From the NCBI RefSeq assembly GCF_900109355.1, contig NZ_FOBF01000002.1, positions 62,001-126,000 of the forward strand: a stretch of 64,000 nt of DNA, in the 5' to 3' direction. Position 1 is the stretch's first letter. Each line of letters opens with the position of its first letter. The notes under the pieces are model-generated. The model saw only the letters and a list, made by a program, of their open reading frames with translations. It was not told the origin of the DNA and did not search any database. The translations under genes and the position numbers were made by a program. Source of the DNA: Nonomuraea pusilla. GTDB lineage: Bacteria > Actinomycetota > Actinomycetes > Streptosporangiales > Streptosporangiaceae. Shown here one piece after another: positions 1 to 8,082 of the stretch.

Positions 1-1
1 G

Positions 2-1072
2 AGCACGCCGGACCGCGGCCCCAGGGTTCGCCTCGTGGACGTGGCCCGCGCGGCAGGGGTGTCCAAGACCACCGTGTCGGACGCGCTGAACGGGGCCGGA
101 CGGCTTCCCGCCGCCACCCGCGAGCACGTGCAGAAAGTGGCGCGCTCCCTCGGCTACCGCCCGAACGCCACGGCGCGGCTACTGCGCGCCGGGCACACCC
201 GCCTGCTCGGCGTCGCGGCACGCGAGTACGTCGAGACACCGTGGGTCTACCCCGAGCTGGCCTACTTCGCCCAGATCGTCACCGCCACGACCCGGGCGGC
301 CCTGGCCCACGGCTACGGGGTCGTCCTGCTGCCCACCTACGGCCCCGACGACTGCTGGCTCGACATGCCGCTCGACGGCGTCTTCGTCATCGACCCGGTC
401 CAGGCCGACCCGATGGTCAGGGACTTCCTCGCGGCGGGCGTCCCCGTGGTCGCCGACCGCAGGGCACTGGCCGAGGCCGCGGACCAGGCGCGGGACATCG
501 GCCGGTGGGTCGACTTCGACTACGCCGCCGCCGTCCGCCAGGTCCTCGGCCACCTGGAGGAGGCCGGGGCCGAGCGCGTCGCCGTCGTCGCGGGCGCGAC
601 CACCGCCTGCTTCCACCAGCAGACCACCCGTGCCTACCTCCAATGGTGCGCCGAGCGGCGACGCGAACCCCGCATCGCGTACCTCCCCGCCCCAGGGGTC
701 CAGCCGGCGCTGGACGCCGTCACCGAGTTGCTCGCCGCCCCCGCCCCGCCAGACGCGCTCCTCACCCTCGTCGAGCTCAGCCCGCCGCTCCTGCTGGACA
801 CGATCCGCAGGCTGGGCCGCTCGGTCCCCGACGACCTGCTGCTGGTCTGCGCCACGGAGGACCCGGCGGCGCGCTACACCGACCCGCCGATCAGCACGCT
901 CGGCTTCCTGCCGGGCCAGACCGCCCAGGCGGCGGTGGACCTGCTCGTCGACTGCCTCGAAGGCCGCGCGGGCGACGCCGGACGCCTGTTCTCGGCCGAC
1001 TTCCAGGCCCGCGCGTCCTCCGCCCCTCCCGCCCGGAGGGCCGCGCGGCCGCCCCGGCTCACCCGCGGCTGA
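2..1072 (+). CDS. LacI-family transcriptional regulator (5'-partial)
   Basis: DNA-binding repressor of the LacI/GalR family, probably sensing a sugar or sugar acid. The N-terminal helix-turn-helix (VARAAGVSKTTVSDALNG) is followed by a periplasmic-binding-protein-like sensor domain of about 280 residues. A GTG lies at 35, but the frame is open back to base 2 and reads RVRLVDVARAAGVS, the usual family N-terminus, so the true start is almost certainly left of the window. The 3' end overlaps the 3' end of the convergent ASRT gene by 14 nt. Position beside a sugar-acid catabolic operon suggests a role there, although a GntR regulator also serves that operon. The ligand cannot be read from sequence. 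Confidence 0.9.
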   Translation, partial: STPDRGPRVRLVDVARAAGVSKTTVSDALNGAGRLPAATREHVQKVARSLGYRPNATARLLRAGHTRLLGVAAREYVETPWVYPELAYFAQIVTATTRAALAHGYGVVLLPTYGPDDCWLDMPLDGVFVIDPVQADPMVRDFLAAGVPVVADRRALAEAADQARDIGRWVDFDYAAAVRQVLGHLEEAGAERVAVVAGATTACFHQQTTRAYLQWCAERRREPRIAYLPAPGVQPALDAVTELLAAPAPPDALLTLVELSPPLLLDTIRRLGRSVPDDLLLVCATEDPAARYTDPPISTLGFLPGQTAQAAVDLLVDCLEGRAGDAGRLFSADFQARASSAPPARRAARPPRLTRG

Positions 1073-1487
1073 GGCCCGGCGGGAACCCGGGGAGCTCCTG
1101 GGGCGAGACGGGGAAGGCGATGGTGCTCATGAGGGCGTTGGCCTCCTGCCGGGAGTCCAGCCGGGTGTGCTGGACGACGATGGGCACGTCGCTGGTGACC
1201 ACGAGGCAGTAGTCGGTGCCGACGGGGATCCGCTCCGGGTCGTGGAGGTCGTTGATCCGCTGGTGGAAGGCACGCCGGGCAGGGATGGAGAGGACGAAGG
1301 GGCCGGCGGGCTCGCGGTCGGTGAAGTAGACGCGCACCAGCACCCGCGCCCCGGTGTCTCCCGCGTTCAGCATGCAGATGCTGTCGTGGCTCGTCATCTC
1401 GGGCTCGGGGCCCGAGCTGCGGGGTGGGATGTAGCCGTCGGCGACGACCCAGGTGGTGGCTCCGACGCCGGCGCTGCGTGGCCGCAT
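1059..1487 (-). CDS. ASRT-family (sensory rhodopsin transducer-like) small-molecule-binding protein
   Basis: A 142-residue protein of the Anabaena sensory rhodopsin transducer family (PF07100). Visible family features are the GATTWVVADGYIPP N-terminus, NAGDTGARVLVRVYF, and the VPIVVQHTRLDSRQ strand near the C-terminus. No rhodopsin gene is present. Known family analysis treats these proteins as soluble beta-sandwich small-molecule binders often found beside carbohydrate genes, which fits here: it is the last gene of a minus-strand operon with a dehydratase, sugar porter and dehydrogenase. The ATG at 1487 starts 11 nt after the SDR stop. A longer reading into 1910 is a GC shadow. Its role as a sugar-acid sensor or carrier is inferred. 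Confidence 0.85.
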   Translation of the reverse strand: MRPRSAGVGATTWVVADGYIPPRSSGPEPEMTSHDSICMLNAGDTGARVLVRVYFTDREPAGPFVLSIPARRAFHQRINDLHDPERIPVGTDYCLVVTSDVPIVVQHTRLDSRQEANALMSTIAFPVSPQELPGFPPGLSRG

Positions 1488-1497
1488 GATGGTCCTT

Positions 1498-2271
1498 TCA
1501 GAAGTCGTTCGCGCCGCGGGCGGTGAGGCCGCCGTCGACGTGCAGGTGGGCGCCGGTGACGTAGCTCGCCTTGGGGCCGAGCAGCCAGTCGACGGCTTCG
1601 GCGATCTCCTCGGGGCGGGCGAGCCGGCCCATGGGGATCTGCGTCCTCGCGCGCTCGGCGAGGTCGCCGCCCGCGCCCGCGGTGACGTCGAGCAGCGGGG
1701 TCGCCGTCGCGCCGGGGACGACGCCGTTGACGCGGACGCCCGACGCCGCGTAGTCGATGGCCAGCGCTCTGACGAGGGCCGACACGCCGCCTTTCGAGCT
1801 CCCGTAGGCGCTGTTGGAGCCGCCGGCGAACCCCACGAATGCCGAGGGGGAGGAGACGCACACGATCGCGCCGGCGAGCCCCTGGGCGAGGAGGAGGCGG
1901 ATGGCCTCACGGCAGGTGAGGAACGTGCCGCTGAGGTTGACGTCGATCACCTTCGACCATTCGGCGAGCGTGGTCTCGTGCGCCTTGCGGGCGATCTCGA
2001 TCCCGGCGTTGGCGACGACGCGGGTGGGGACGCCGAGCGCCGCGTGGCACCGCGCGTAGGCGTCGGCGACGTCGGCTTCGCGGGAGATGTCGGCGGTGAT
2101 GGCCAGCGCCCGGGGAGCGCCGAGCGTCTCCGCCCGCGCGGCGACCGCTCGCACGCCGGCCTCGTCCTTGTCGAGCAGCGCGAGCGGACGTCCGGCCGCC
2201 GCCTGCGACAGCGCCACGGCCCGGCCGATGCCGGAGCCGGCTCCGGTGATCAGGGTGATGTCGTTCCGCAT
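1498..2271 (-). CDS. SDR-family NAD(P)-dependent oxidoreductase
   Basis: Classical short-chain dehydrogenase/reductase, 257 aa, cytoplasmic. The cofactor motif TGAGSGIG is at residues 9-16, NAG at 88-90, and the catalytic Tyr156-x-x-x-Lys160 is present. The C-terminus HVDGGLTARG is typical of the FabG-like SDR clade. Third gene of the operon, downstream of the sugar porter and upstream of the ASRT gene. With an enolase-superfamily dehydratase at the head of the operon, the likely job is oxidation or reduction of a keto-deoxy sugar acid or its precursor. The substrate cannot be read from sequence. Confidence 0.88.
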   Translation of the reverse strand: MRNDITLITGAGSGIGRAVALSQAAAGRPLALLDKDEAGVRAVAARAETLGAPRALAITADISREADVADAYARCHAALGVPTRVVANAGIEIARKAHETTLAEWSKVIDVNLSGTFLTCREAIRLLLAQGLAGAIVCVSSPSAFVGFAGGSNSAYGSSKGGVSALVRALAIDYAASGVRVNGVVPGATATPLLDVTAGAGGDLAERARTQIPMGRLARPEEIAEAVDWLLGPKASYVTGAHLHVDGGLTARGANDF

Positions 2272-2342
2272 CGTGGTGTGCCTCCGGGTTGTGCGTCACG
2301 GCCGCGGGGCCGTGGGGCAGGGGGACGTGAGGGGACGCGCGC

Positions 2343-3800
2343 TCAGACCTGCGGAGCGCGTGGCGTGAGCCTGTCGGTCATGTCCTCCAGTTCGCGGTTC
2401 GTCGTCTCCCGTACCCCGAAGCGGACCAGGAGCCAGGAGAGCACGGCCATGACCGCGTACACCGCGTAGCTGCCGGGCAGCGAGATCTGCCGCATGGTCG
2501 GGAAGGACAGGTTGAGTCCCACGCCGGCGATCCAGTTGACCGACGCGGCCAGCGCGAGCGCCACCCCGCGGACGGAGGTGGGGAACATCTCGCCCAGCAG
2601 CACCCACACGACGGGGCCCCACGAGATGGCGAAGAACACGACGAACAGGTTCGCGCCGACGAGGGTGAGCGGCCCCCACGCCCCGGGGAGCGTCAGCTCG
2701 TCGCCGGCCACCGCGGCCTGGGAGAACCCGACGCTGACCAGGACGAGACCGGCCGCCATGCCGGCCGAGCCGGTCAGCAGCAGGCGACGCCGGCCGACCC
2801 GGTCGATGAGCGCGATCGCGGCGACCGTGGCCAGCACGTTGATCAGGGAGCTCAGCACCGACAGGCCGAACGAGGCGGACTCGTCGAACCCGACCGACTT
2901 CCACAGCGAGTTGGAGTAGTAGAAGATCACGTCGATGCCGACGAGGGCCTGCAGGGCGGCGATGCCGACGCCGACCCACACGACGGGCAGCAGCCCGGTC
3001 CGGCGGGAGAGCAGGTCGCGGAAGCGGGGGCGGTGCTCGCCCGGGACGGCCGAGTCCATCCGGTCGACGTCGCGTTCGGCCTGCTCTCGGGAGATGGCGT
3101 GCAGCTCGGCCAGGACCCGGCAGGCCTCCTCGCGGCGGCCCCTCGCGGCCAGGTGGCGCGGCGACTCGGGGATCCGCAGGGAGAGGACGCCGTAGACGAC
3201 CGCGGGGACCAGCCCGGCGAGGAACATCCACCGCCAGGCGGGCAGCCCGAGGAACGTCCCGGCGTCCGCGCCGCCGAGCACGGCCGCGATGAGGGAGTCG
3301 GAGAGCAGGGCGGCGAAGATGCCGAGGACGATGGCCATCTGCTGGAGCGAGGACAGCCGGCCGCGGACGGAGGCGGGCGCGATCTCGGAGATGTAGAGAG
3401 GGCCGAGGACCGTCGCGTACCCGACGGCCACGCCCGTCAGCAGCCGCCATGCCGCGAGGTCCCAGAAACCCGACGACAGCGCGCAGCCGGCGGCCGCCGC
3501 GGCGAAGATGACGGAGGCCACCCCCATCACCCTGGTCCTGCCGAGACGGTCGGCCATCCAGCCGGCGAGCAGCGACCCCGCGGCGGCGCCGAACAGGGTG
3601 ATGGCGACGACGACGCCCAGCCCGACGGTGTCGAGGGCGAAGGCGTCCTTGATGGGGTCGACGGCCCCGTTGATGACCGCCGTGTCGAAGCCGAACAGGA
3701 ACCCGCCGACCGCGCCGGCGACGGAGACGAGGACCACCTTGCGGGATGGTCTGCCGATGGTCGGCCTGGACGGGGCCGTGGCCGGGTGCTCGCCGGACAT
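2343..3800 (-). CDS. MFS sugar porter (proton-coupled sugar/sugar-acid uptake)
   Basis: Twelve-helix major facilitator of the sugar porter family, 485 aa. Diagnostic segments are GFDTAVINGA in TM1, the DRLGR loop between TM2 and TM3, PESPRHLAARGR after TM6, and the GIDVIFYYS segment of TM7. The ATG at 3800 is preferred to an upstream in-frame start at 3911 because an AAGGAAGAG ribosome site precedes it and MSGEHPAT leads straight to a short cytoplasmic tail and TM1. It sits between the dehydratase and SDR genes and should import the substrate of the pathway. Confidence 0.9.
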   Translation of the reverse strand: MSGEHPATAPSRPTIGRPSRKVVLVSVAGAVGGFLFGFDTAVINGAVDPIKDAFALDTVGLGVVVAITLFGAAAGSLLAGWMADRLGRTRVMGVASVIFAAAAAGCALSSGFWDLAAWRLLTGVAVGYATVLGPLYISEIAPASVRGRLSSLQQMAIVLGIFAALLSDSLIAAVLGGADAGTFLGLPAWRWMFLAGLVPAVVYGVLSLRIPESPRHLAARGRREEACRVLAELHAISREQAERDVDRMDSAVPGEHRPRFRDLLSRRTGLLPVVWVGVGIAALQALVGIDVIFYYSNSLWKSVGFDESASFGLSVLSSLINVLATVAAIALIDRVGRRRLLLTGSAGMAAGLVLVSVGFSQAAVAGDELTLPGAWGPLTLVGANLFVVFFAISWGPVVWVLLGEMFPTSVRGVALALAASVNWIAGVGLNLSFPTMRQISLPGSYAVYAVMAVLSWLLVRFGVRETTNRELEDMTDRLTPRAPQV

Positions 3801-3944
3801 GCGCTCTTCCTTGCTTTCGGGGGGTGGGGACGGATCGCTCGCGGTGGGCGGCTCTCGGGGACGGACGGTACGCGACGGGTCCGGCGGCGTGCCGTCCGCC
3901 CACGGGACCACGGTTTCAGCGGGGGGACGCCGGGCAGTGCCCGG

Positions 3945-5081
3945 TCACGGCCGCAGCAGGGCGGTCGCGTCGGTGTAGCGGCCGAGGGCGTCCGGGTCGA
4001 GACGGATGCCGAGGCCTGGCGCGTCGGGGATGGCGAGCATCCCGTCGTCGTCCAGCCGCCACGGCTCGGCGGTGAGGGAGTCGACGTAGGGCGACCCGGT
4101 GACGTACTCGACCAGGTCGGTGCCGGGCAGCGCCGAGGCGAGCTGCAGGTCGGCGGCCAGGCCGACGGCGGTGTTCCAGCCGTGCGGGATCAGCCGCACG
4201 CCGTGGTCCTCGGCGGCCCACCCGATGCGGCGCTGCTCGCTCAGGCCGCCGACCTTCGTGACGTCGGGCTGCACGATGTCGAGGGCGCCGGACTCCAGCC
4301 ACGGGTGGAAGCTCTGCCGCCGGGTCAGCACCTCCCCGCCCGAGATCGCCACGGGAGCCTCGCGGCGCAGGTGCACGTAGTCGTCGAGGGCGTCGGGGCT
4401 GAGCGGCTCCTCGAACCAGGCGACGTCGTGACGGTCGAGCATCCGGGCGGTGCGCAGCGCCCACTTGTAGCCGTTCCTCCAGGCGCTGTCGCTGCCGCCC
4501 GCGTCCACCATGAGCAGCGCGTCCGGGCCGACGGCCGCGCGCGCGGCGGCGACGATCCGCTCGTCGAGCTCCGCGCTGACCCGCCCGAAGGGTCCCCAGC
4601 CGATCTTGAACGCCCGCCAGCCCTGCGCGGCGAGCCGGCGCAGCTTCTCGGCCAGGACCTCCGGCGTGTCCATGAGCAGGGAGGCGTAGGGGCGCACGCG
4701 ATCGCGGTGGCGTCCGCCGAGCAGCCGCCCCACGGGCTGGCCGGTCGCCTGGCCGAGCAGGTCCCAGAGCGCGAGGTCGATCCCGCTGATCGTGTGGGTC
4801 ACCGTGCCGCCCCGGCCCATCCAGAACGTGGCCCGGTGCAGGCGTTCCGAGAGCCGCTCGGGCTCGGTCGCCTCCTGGCCGACCAGCAGCGGCCGCAGGA
4901 TCTCCAGGGCGCCGCGCACCAGAGCCTCGCTGGTGAATACGCTGCCGATGCCGATCGGCCCGTCGTCGGTGTGGACGGCCACCAGGGTGTGCACGACGTC
5001 GTCGGGGGTGAGCTCGTCCTGCCAGCCGCCCTCCGGGGTGGCGCCTCGCAGGCCGGCTGCACGGATGTCACGGATTCTCAT
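3945..5081 (-). CDS. Mandelate racemase/muconate lactonizing enzyme superfamily sugar-acid dehydratase
   Basis: Enolase-superfamily enzyme of 378 aa. Catalytic geometry is visible: Lys159 (FKIGWG), metal ligands Asp193 (VDAGG), Glu224 or Glu225 (WFEEP) and Glu250 (SGGE), and His300 (IPHGWNT) as the second acid/base. The His places it with mandelate racemase/sugar-acid dehydratase types rather than muconate cycloisomerases. It should dehydrate an aldonate or uronate-derived acid to a 2-keto-3-deoxy acid. It heads the minus-strand operon and is divergent from the GntR gene across a strong palindrome. The exact substrate (rhamnonate, galactonate, lyxonate or others) cannot be decided. Confidence 0.88.
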   Translation of the reverse strand: MRIRDIRAAGLRGATPEGGWQDELTPDDVVHTLVAVHTDDGPIGIGSVFTSEALVRGALEILRPLLVGQEATEPERLSERLHRATFWMGRGGTVTHTISGIDLALWDLLGQATGQPVGRLLGGRHRDRVRPYASLLMDTPEVLAEKLRRLAAQGWRAFKIGWGPFGRVSAELDERIVAAARAAVGPDALLMVDAGGSDSAWRNGYKWALRTARMLDRHDVAWFEEPLSPDALDDYVHLRREAPVAISGGEVLTRRQSFHPWLESGALDIVQPDVTKVGGLSEQRRIGWAAEDHGVRLIPHGWNTAVGLAADLQLASALPGTDLVEYVTGSPYVDSLTAEPWRLDDDGMLAIPDAPGLGIRLDPDALGRYTDATALLRP

Positions 5082-5223
5082 GGGTCCTGATTCGCTGGTG
5101 AAGGGCTCTGGGCGAGCCTGCGGACGGTGGATGAGCCGGAGCGCTGGGGCGCCCCGGGCGGGCTCCGACGCACCGGTCTCGTGCTGAGGGCCGGGGCGGT
5201 GATGGGGAACACTAGACCGGAGG

Positions 5224-5249
5224 ATGGCAGATGGTCAACCATCTGCCAT
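5224..5249. promoter_or_regulatory. Perfect 26-bp palindrome, probable GntR operator
   Basis: ATGGCAGATGGT (5224-5235), a 2-nt centre CA, then ACCATCTGCCAT (5238-5249): 12-bp perfect arms. The core TGGT-NN-ACCA has the half-sites and 2-nt spacing of UxuR/ExuR-type GntR operators. It lies between the divergent dehydratase (start 5081) and GntR (start 5319) genes, well placed to repress both. Confidence 0.8.
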
Positions 5250-5318
5250 TCGCGGGAACGGCTATCGTAGGCTCGACGCCCGCACGCGGCGGGCTCCTCA
5301 GGCAGGGATGGGACACAC

Positions 5319-6008
5319 GTGACGAGCTCGACGCCGACCTCGATGCCGACCTCGATGCCGACCTCGGCCCCGCCGGCCTCGCGGCGGGAATGGATCCTGA
5401 ACTGGCTTCGCCAGGCCATCGCCGACGGCGAGCTGAAACCCGGCGACCGGCTGGTGGAGCGCGAGCTGTCGGCCCGCTCCGGGGTCAGCCGTGGTCCCGT
5501 GCGGGAGGCGATCATGATCCTGGAGCAGGAAGGGCTGGTGGTGACCCACCCCTACCGGGGGGCCGAGGTCGCCGGCATCACCCAGCGCGAGGTGCGCGAG
5601 GTGCTGGTGCCGATCCGGCTGATCATCGAGCGCTTCGCCTTCAGGGAGGTCGCGGAGACCCGCCCGCCCGAGCTGCTCGACCGGCTCGAAGGCATCGTCG
5701 CGCAGATGGCGGACGCCGCGGCGGCCGGCGGGTCCGCCGAGCGGCTGGCCGACCTCGACGTGGCGTTCCACGAGGCGGTCATCGCCGCCGGCGGGCACGC
5801 CCAGGCGCTGCAGATCTGGCGCACGATCCAGCCACGGGTGCGGGCCTACTTCGTACGCGACGCTCCCAGCCACGCCTCCCCCGAGGAGATCCCCCGGCAG
5901 CACCGGGCGCTGCTCTCCGCGTTGCGCTCCGGCGAGGTCGAGGAGGTGGAGCGGGCCGCCGCCGGACACATCGAGACCTACCTCGGCCCCGGCTCCCCGG
6001 ACGTCTGA
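5319..6008 (+). CDS. GntR-family (FCD domain) transcriptional regulator
   Basis: Repressor of 229 aa with an N-terminal winged helix (roughly residues 22-85, containing LVERELSARSGVSRGPVREA) and a helical FCD ligand domain whose Asp/His residues (DVAFHEAV, QHRALLSAL, AGHIETY) form the usual metal site. The GTG at 5319 follows an AGGGATGG ribosome site. FCD regulators of sugar acids typically bind TGGT/ACCA palindromes, and one lies 70 nt upstream. The N-terminus carries a small TSMPTSMPTS repeat not needed for the fold. It probably senses the substrate or product of the divergent sugar-acid operon. Its 3' end overlaps the convergent LysR gene by 31 nt. Confidence 0.9.
   Translation: MTSSTPTSMPTSMPTSAPPASRREWILNWLRQAIADGELKPGDRLVERELSARSGVSRGPVREAIMILEQEGLVVTHPYRGAEVAGITQREVREVLVPIRLIIERFAFREVAETRPPELLDRLEGIVAQMADAAAAGGSAERLADLDVAFHEAVIAAGGHAQALQIWRTIQPRVRAYFVRDAPSHASPEEIPRQHRALLSALRSGEVEEVERAAAGHIETYLGPGSPDV
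5329..5364 (+). repeat. Three tandem 12-bp units inside the GntR start region
   Basis: CGAYGCCGACCT occurs three times in register (5329, 5341, 5353; the first copy differs by one base), encoding the STP/SMP-type disordered N-terminus. In-frame expansion by slippage is plausible. Confidence 0.7.
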
Positions 6009-6904
6009 CGCGAGGGCTCACGGCCCCACCCGGCGAACGCGCGACGGCTGTGCGCGAGCATCTCGCGGACGGCCGGCCCGTGCGCGCTCCGCCACACCAG
6101 GGCGAGCAGGGCGGGCGCCTCGGCGTCGTCGATGACGCGCGCGACCAGCCGGTCGGCGTGCGCCCGCGCCATCGACTCGCTGAGCACCCCCACGGCCAGG
6201 CCGCGCGCCGCCAGGCCGGCCACGGCGTCGCCCGCGCTCGCCTGGAGCGCGATCACCGGCCGGACCCCGCGCGCCGCGCACGCCCGGTCGAACACCGTGC
6301 GCAGGCCCGTGCCGGGCGGCATGCACACGATCGGGTGCTCGGCCAGGTCGCGCAGCGTCACCCGGCGCGGCCCGGCCAGCGGGTGTCCGGGGGGCACGGC
6401 GGCGACGAGCCGCTCGCTGACGATCGTCATCGCCTCCAGCCCCTCGGGCGCCGGGCTCGCGGTGCCGACGAGCGCCAGGTCGAACGCGCCCGACCTGACG
6501 CCTTCGACGAGCCGGTCGGAGTCGTCCTCCAGCAGCGAGAGCTCCACGCCGGGGTGGGCGCGGTGGAAGGCGGCCAGGGCGTCGAACAGCGGCGTGACCG
6601 TGCAGCCTGTCACCATGCCCACCGCGAGCCCGCCCCTGATGAGGCCGGTGACCTCGCCGACCGCCTGGCCCACCGACGCGGCGGCGGCGAGCGCCGCGCG
6701 GGCGTGCTCCAGCGCCGCCTTGCCCGCCACGGTGAGGGTCGCGGCGCGGGCGGAGCGGTCGAACAGCTCCGCGCCCAGCTCGCGTTCGAGCTGGCGGATC
6801 TGCGCGCTGACGCCGGACTGGCTGATGTGCACGCGCTCGGCCGCCCGGGTGAAGTTCCGCTCCTCGGCGACCGCGACGAAGTACTCGAGCTGCCGCAGTT
6901 CCAT
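5978..6904 (-). CDS. LysR-family transcriptional regulator
   Basis: LTTR of 308 aa starting MELRQLEYFVAVAEE at 6904; an earlier in-frame ATG at 6931 would add nine residues outside the family start. The winged HTH covers about residues 1-60 (NFTRAAERVHISQSGVSAQIRQLE), followed by the effector-binding domain with RGGLAVGMVTG and the PVIALQASAG segment. It is divergent from the SnoaL-like gene at 7002, the normal LTTR arrangement, so that gene is the likely target. The effector is unknown. Confidence 0.9.
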   Translation of the reverse strand: MELRQLEYFVAVAEERNFTRAAERVHISQSGVSAQIRQLERELGAELFDRSARAATLTVAGKAALEHARAALAAAASVGQAVGEVTGLIRGGLAVGMVTGCTVTPLFDALAAFHRAHPGVELSLLEDDSDRLVEGVRSGAFDLALVGTASPAPEGLEAMTIVSERLVAAVPPGHPLAGPRRVTLRDLAEHPIVCMPPGTGLRTVFDRACAARGVRPVIALQASAGDAVAGLAARGLAVGVLSESMARAHADRLVARVIDDAEAPALLALVWRSAHGPAVREMLAHSRRAFAGWGREPSRQTSGEPGPR

Positions 6905-7001
6905 GACTGTCGATTCTAGTTCCCATCGCAATCATCTGTTGGACTTCTCATTCGCGGCCGCGCAGGCTGGGAGGCGTAACCGGAGGAGACAGGAGGCATC
7001 C
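6905..7001. promoter_or_regulatory. Divergent promoter region between LysR and SnoaL-like genes
   Basis: A 97-bp intergenic stretch, less GC-rich than its flanks near 6910-6950, with an AGGAGG ribosome site at 6991-6996. No clear T-N11-A LTTR box or -10/-35 pair could be settled by eye. Confidence 0.35.
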
Positions 7002-7376
7002 ATGGAGAACGAGGCGTACGAGAAGGCCATGCGGCCCGAGGACATCACCCGCCTGTTCGTCGAAAGGTCCAACGCGGGCGACGCGGCCGGGGTCGCCGCC
7101 CTGTACGAGGAGGACGCCGTGCTCGCCTATCCGTCGGGCAGCCGGACGGTGGGACGCGAGGCCATCAGGCGGCTGTGGGAGAAGGTGCTGGCCGGGCGGC
7201 CGGCGTTCGCGTACGAGGAGCCGCTGCCGACGCTCGTCCACGGCGACGTCGCGCTCACCTCGACCGCGCCGAAGGACGGCGCGGGGGCGCGGGCCCAGGT
7301 CGTCCGCCGCCAGCCGGACGGAAGCTGGCTGCGCGTCATCGACCAGCCGGAGTTCACACCCGTCACGGGCCGCTGA
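7002..7376 (+). CDS. SnoaL/NTF2-like fold protein (DUF4440-type)
   Basis: Small protein of 124 aa with the alpha+beta cone pattern of NTF2/SnoaL-like domains: an N-terminal helix (EDITRLFVERSNAGDAAGVA), then LYEEDAVLAYP, GREAIRRLWEKVL and a C-terminal strand pair (VVRRQPDGSWLRVIDQP). The ATG at 7002 has a strong AGGAGG 6 nt upstream. Family members are cyclases, isomerases or ligand binders, or act in detoxification; no catalytic residue set here decides this. It is divergent from LysR and is followed by a TetR gene. Confidence 0.75.
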   Translation: MENEAYEKAMRPEDITRLFVERSNAGDAAGVAALYEEDAVLAYPSGSRTVGREAIRRLWEKVLAGRPAFAYEEPLPTLVHGDVALTSTAPKDGAGARAQVVRRQPDGSWLRVIDQPEFTPVTGR

Positions 7377-7383
7377 ACGCCCA

Positions 7384-7411
7384 GGTTAACGGTGTTCATG
7401 CTGGGTAACGG
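7384..7411 (+). promoter_or_regulatory. Direct repeat upstream of the TetR gene
   Basis: GGTTAACGG (7384-7392) and GGGTAACGG (7403-7411), 19 nt apart, end just before the TetR ATG at 7418. They could be an autoregulatory site; no palindrome of normal TetR type is obvious. Confidence 0.3.
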
Positions 7412-7417
7412 CCCTGC

Positions 7418-8062
7418 ATGAGCCTGCAGAGCGATGGGGGACAGAGGGAGCTGATCCTTCAGGTCGCGACCCGGCTGTTCGCGGCGCTCGGCTACGACGG
7501 CACGTCCGCCCGCCAGATAGCCGAGGCCGCGGGCGTGGACGTGGCCACGATCAAACGCGAGATCGGCGACAAGCGCGACATCTACCTCGCGGTGATGGAC
7601 CAGGCGTACCAGATGATGAAGGAGGTCCTGGACGCCGCGGCGGCCGAGTTCCAGGAGACCCGGTCCATCCACCTGGTGCTCGACAGGTACCTGGACTTCT
7701 GCGTGGAGACGCCGGAGATCATCTCGATCTGGATCCATCGCTGGCTCTCCGACGCGCTCGACGTCGGCGACCTGGAGCAGCGCTACATCATGCCGCTGTC
7801 GGCCATGTTCGTGGAGGCGTTCAGCGACCACCTGCGCCACAGCGAGGCCGACGTCGAGTACATGATCTGGACGATCATCTGGTGCTGCGACGGGTTCGTG
7901 AAGGGCGGCGTGATGGAGATCGACAGACGGCTGCACCGGGCGTCGGAGCCGGAGACGCTGGAGCGTTTCCGCCGCCACATGCACCGGCTCGTGCACCGGC
8001 ACTTCGGCCTGCCGGGGGAGCCGCCCGCCGGCGAGTCGATGCTCCCCCTGGGCAGGCGCTGA
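7418..8062 (+). CDS. TetR-family transcriptional regulator
   Basis: Regulator of 214 aa. The N-terminal HTH is clear (LILQVATRLFAALGYDGTSARQIAEAAGVDVATIKREIGDK, described here as residues 10-50), followed by an all-helical ligand domain rich in Trp around IISIWIHRWLSD and IWTIIWCCDGFVKGG, which suggests a hydrophobic pocket. The start at 7418 has no strong ribosome site. The target is unknown; candidates are itself and the SnoaL-like gene just upstream. Confidence 0.88.
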   Translation: MSLQSDGGQRELILQVATRLFAALGYDGTSARQIAEAAGVDVATIKREIGDKRDIYLAVMDQAYQMMKEVLDAAAAEFQETRSIHLVLDRYLDFCVETPEIISIWIHRWLSDALDVGDLEQRYIMPLSAMFVEAFSDHLRHSEADVEYMIWTIIWCCDGFVKGGVMEIDRRLHRASEPETLERFRRHMHRLVHRHFGLPGEPPAGESMLPLGRR

Positions 8063-8082
8063 CGCGACACGCCCCGGCAGGG

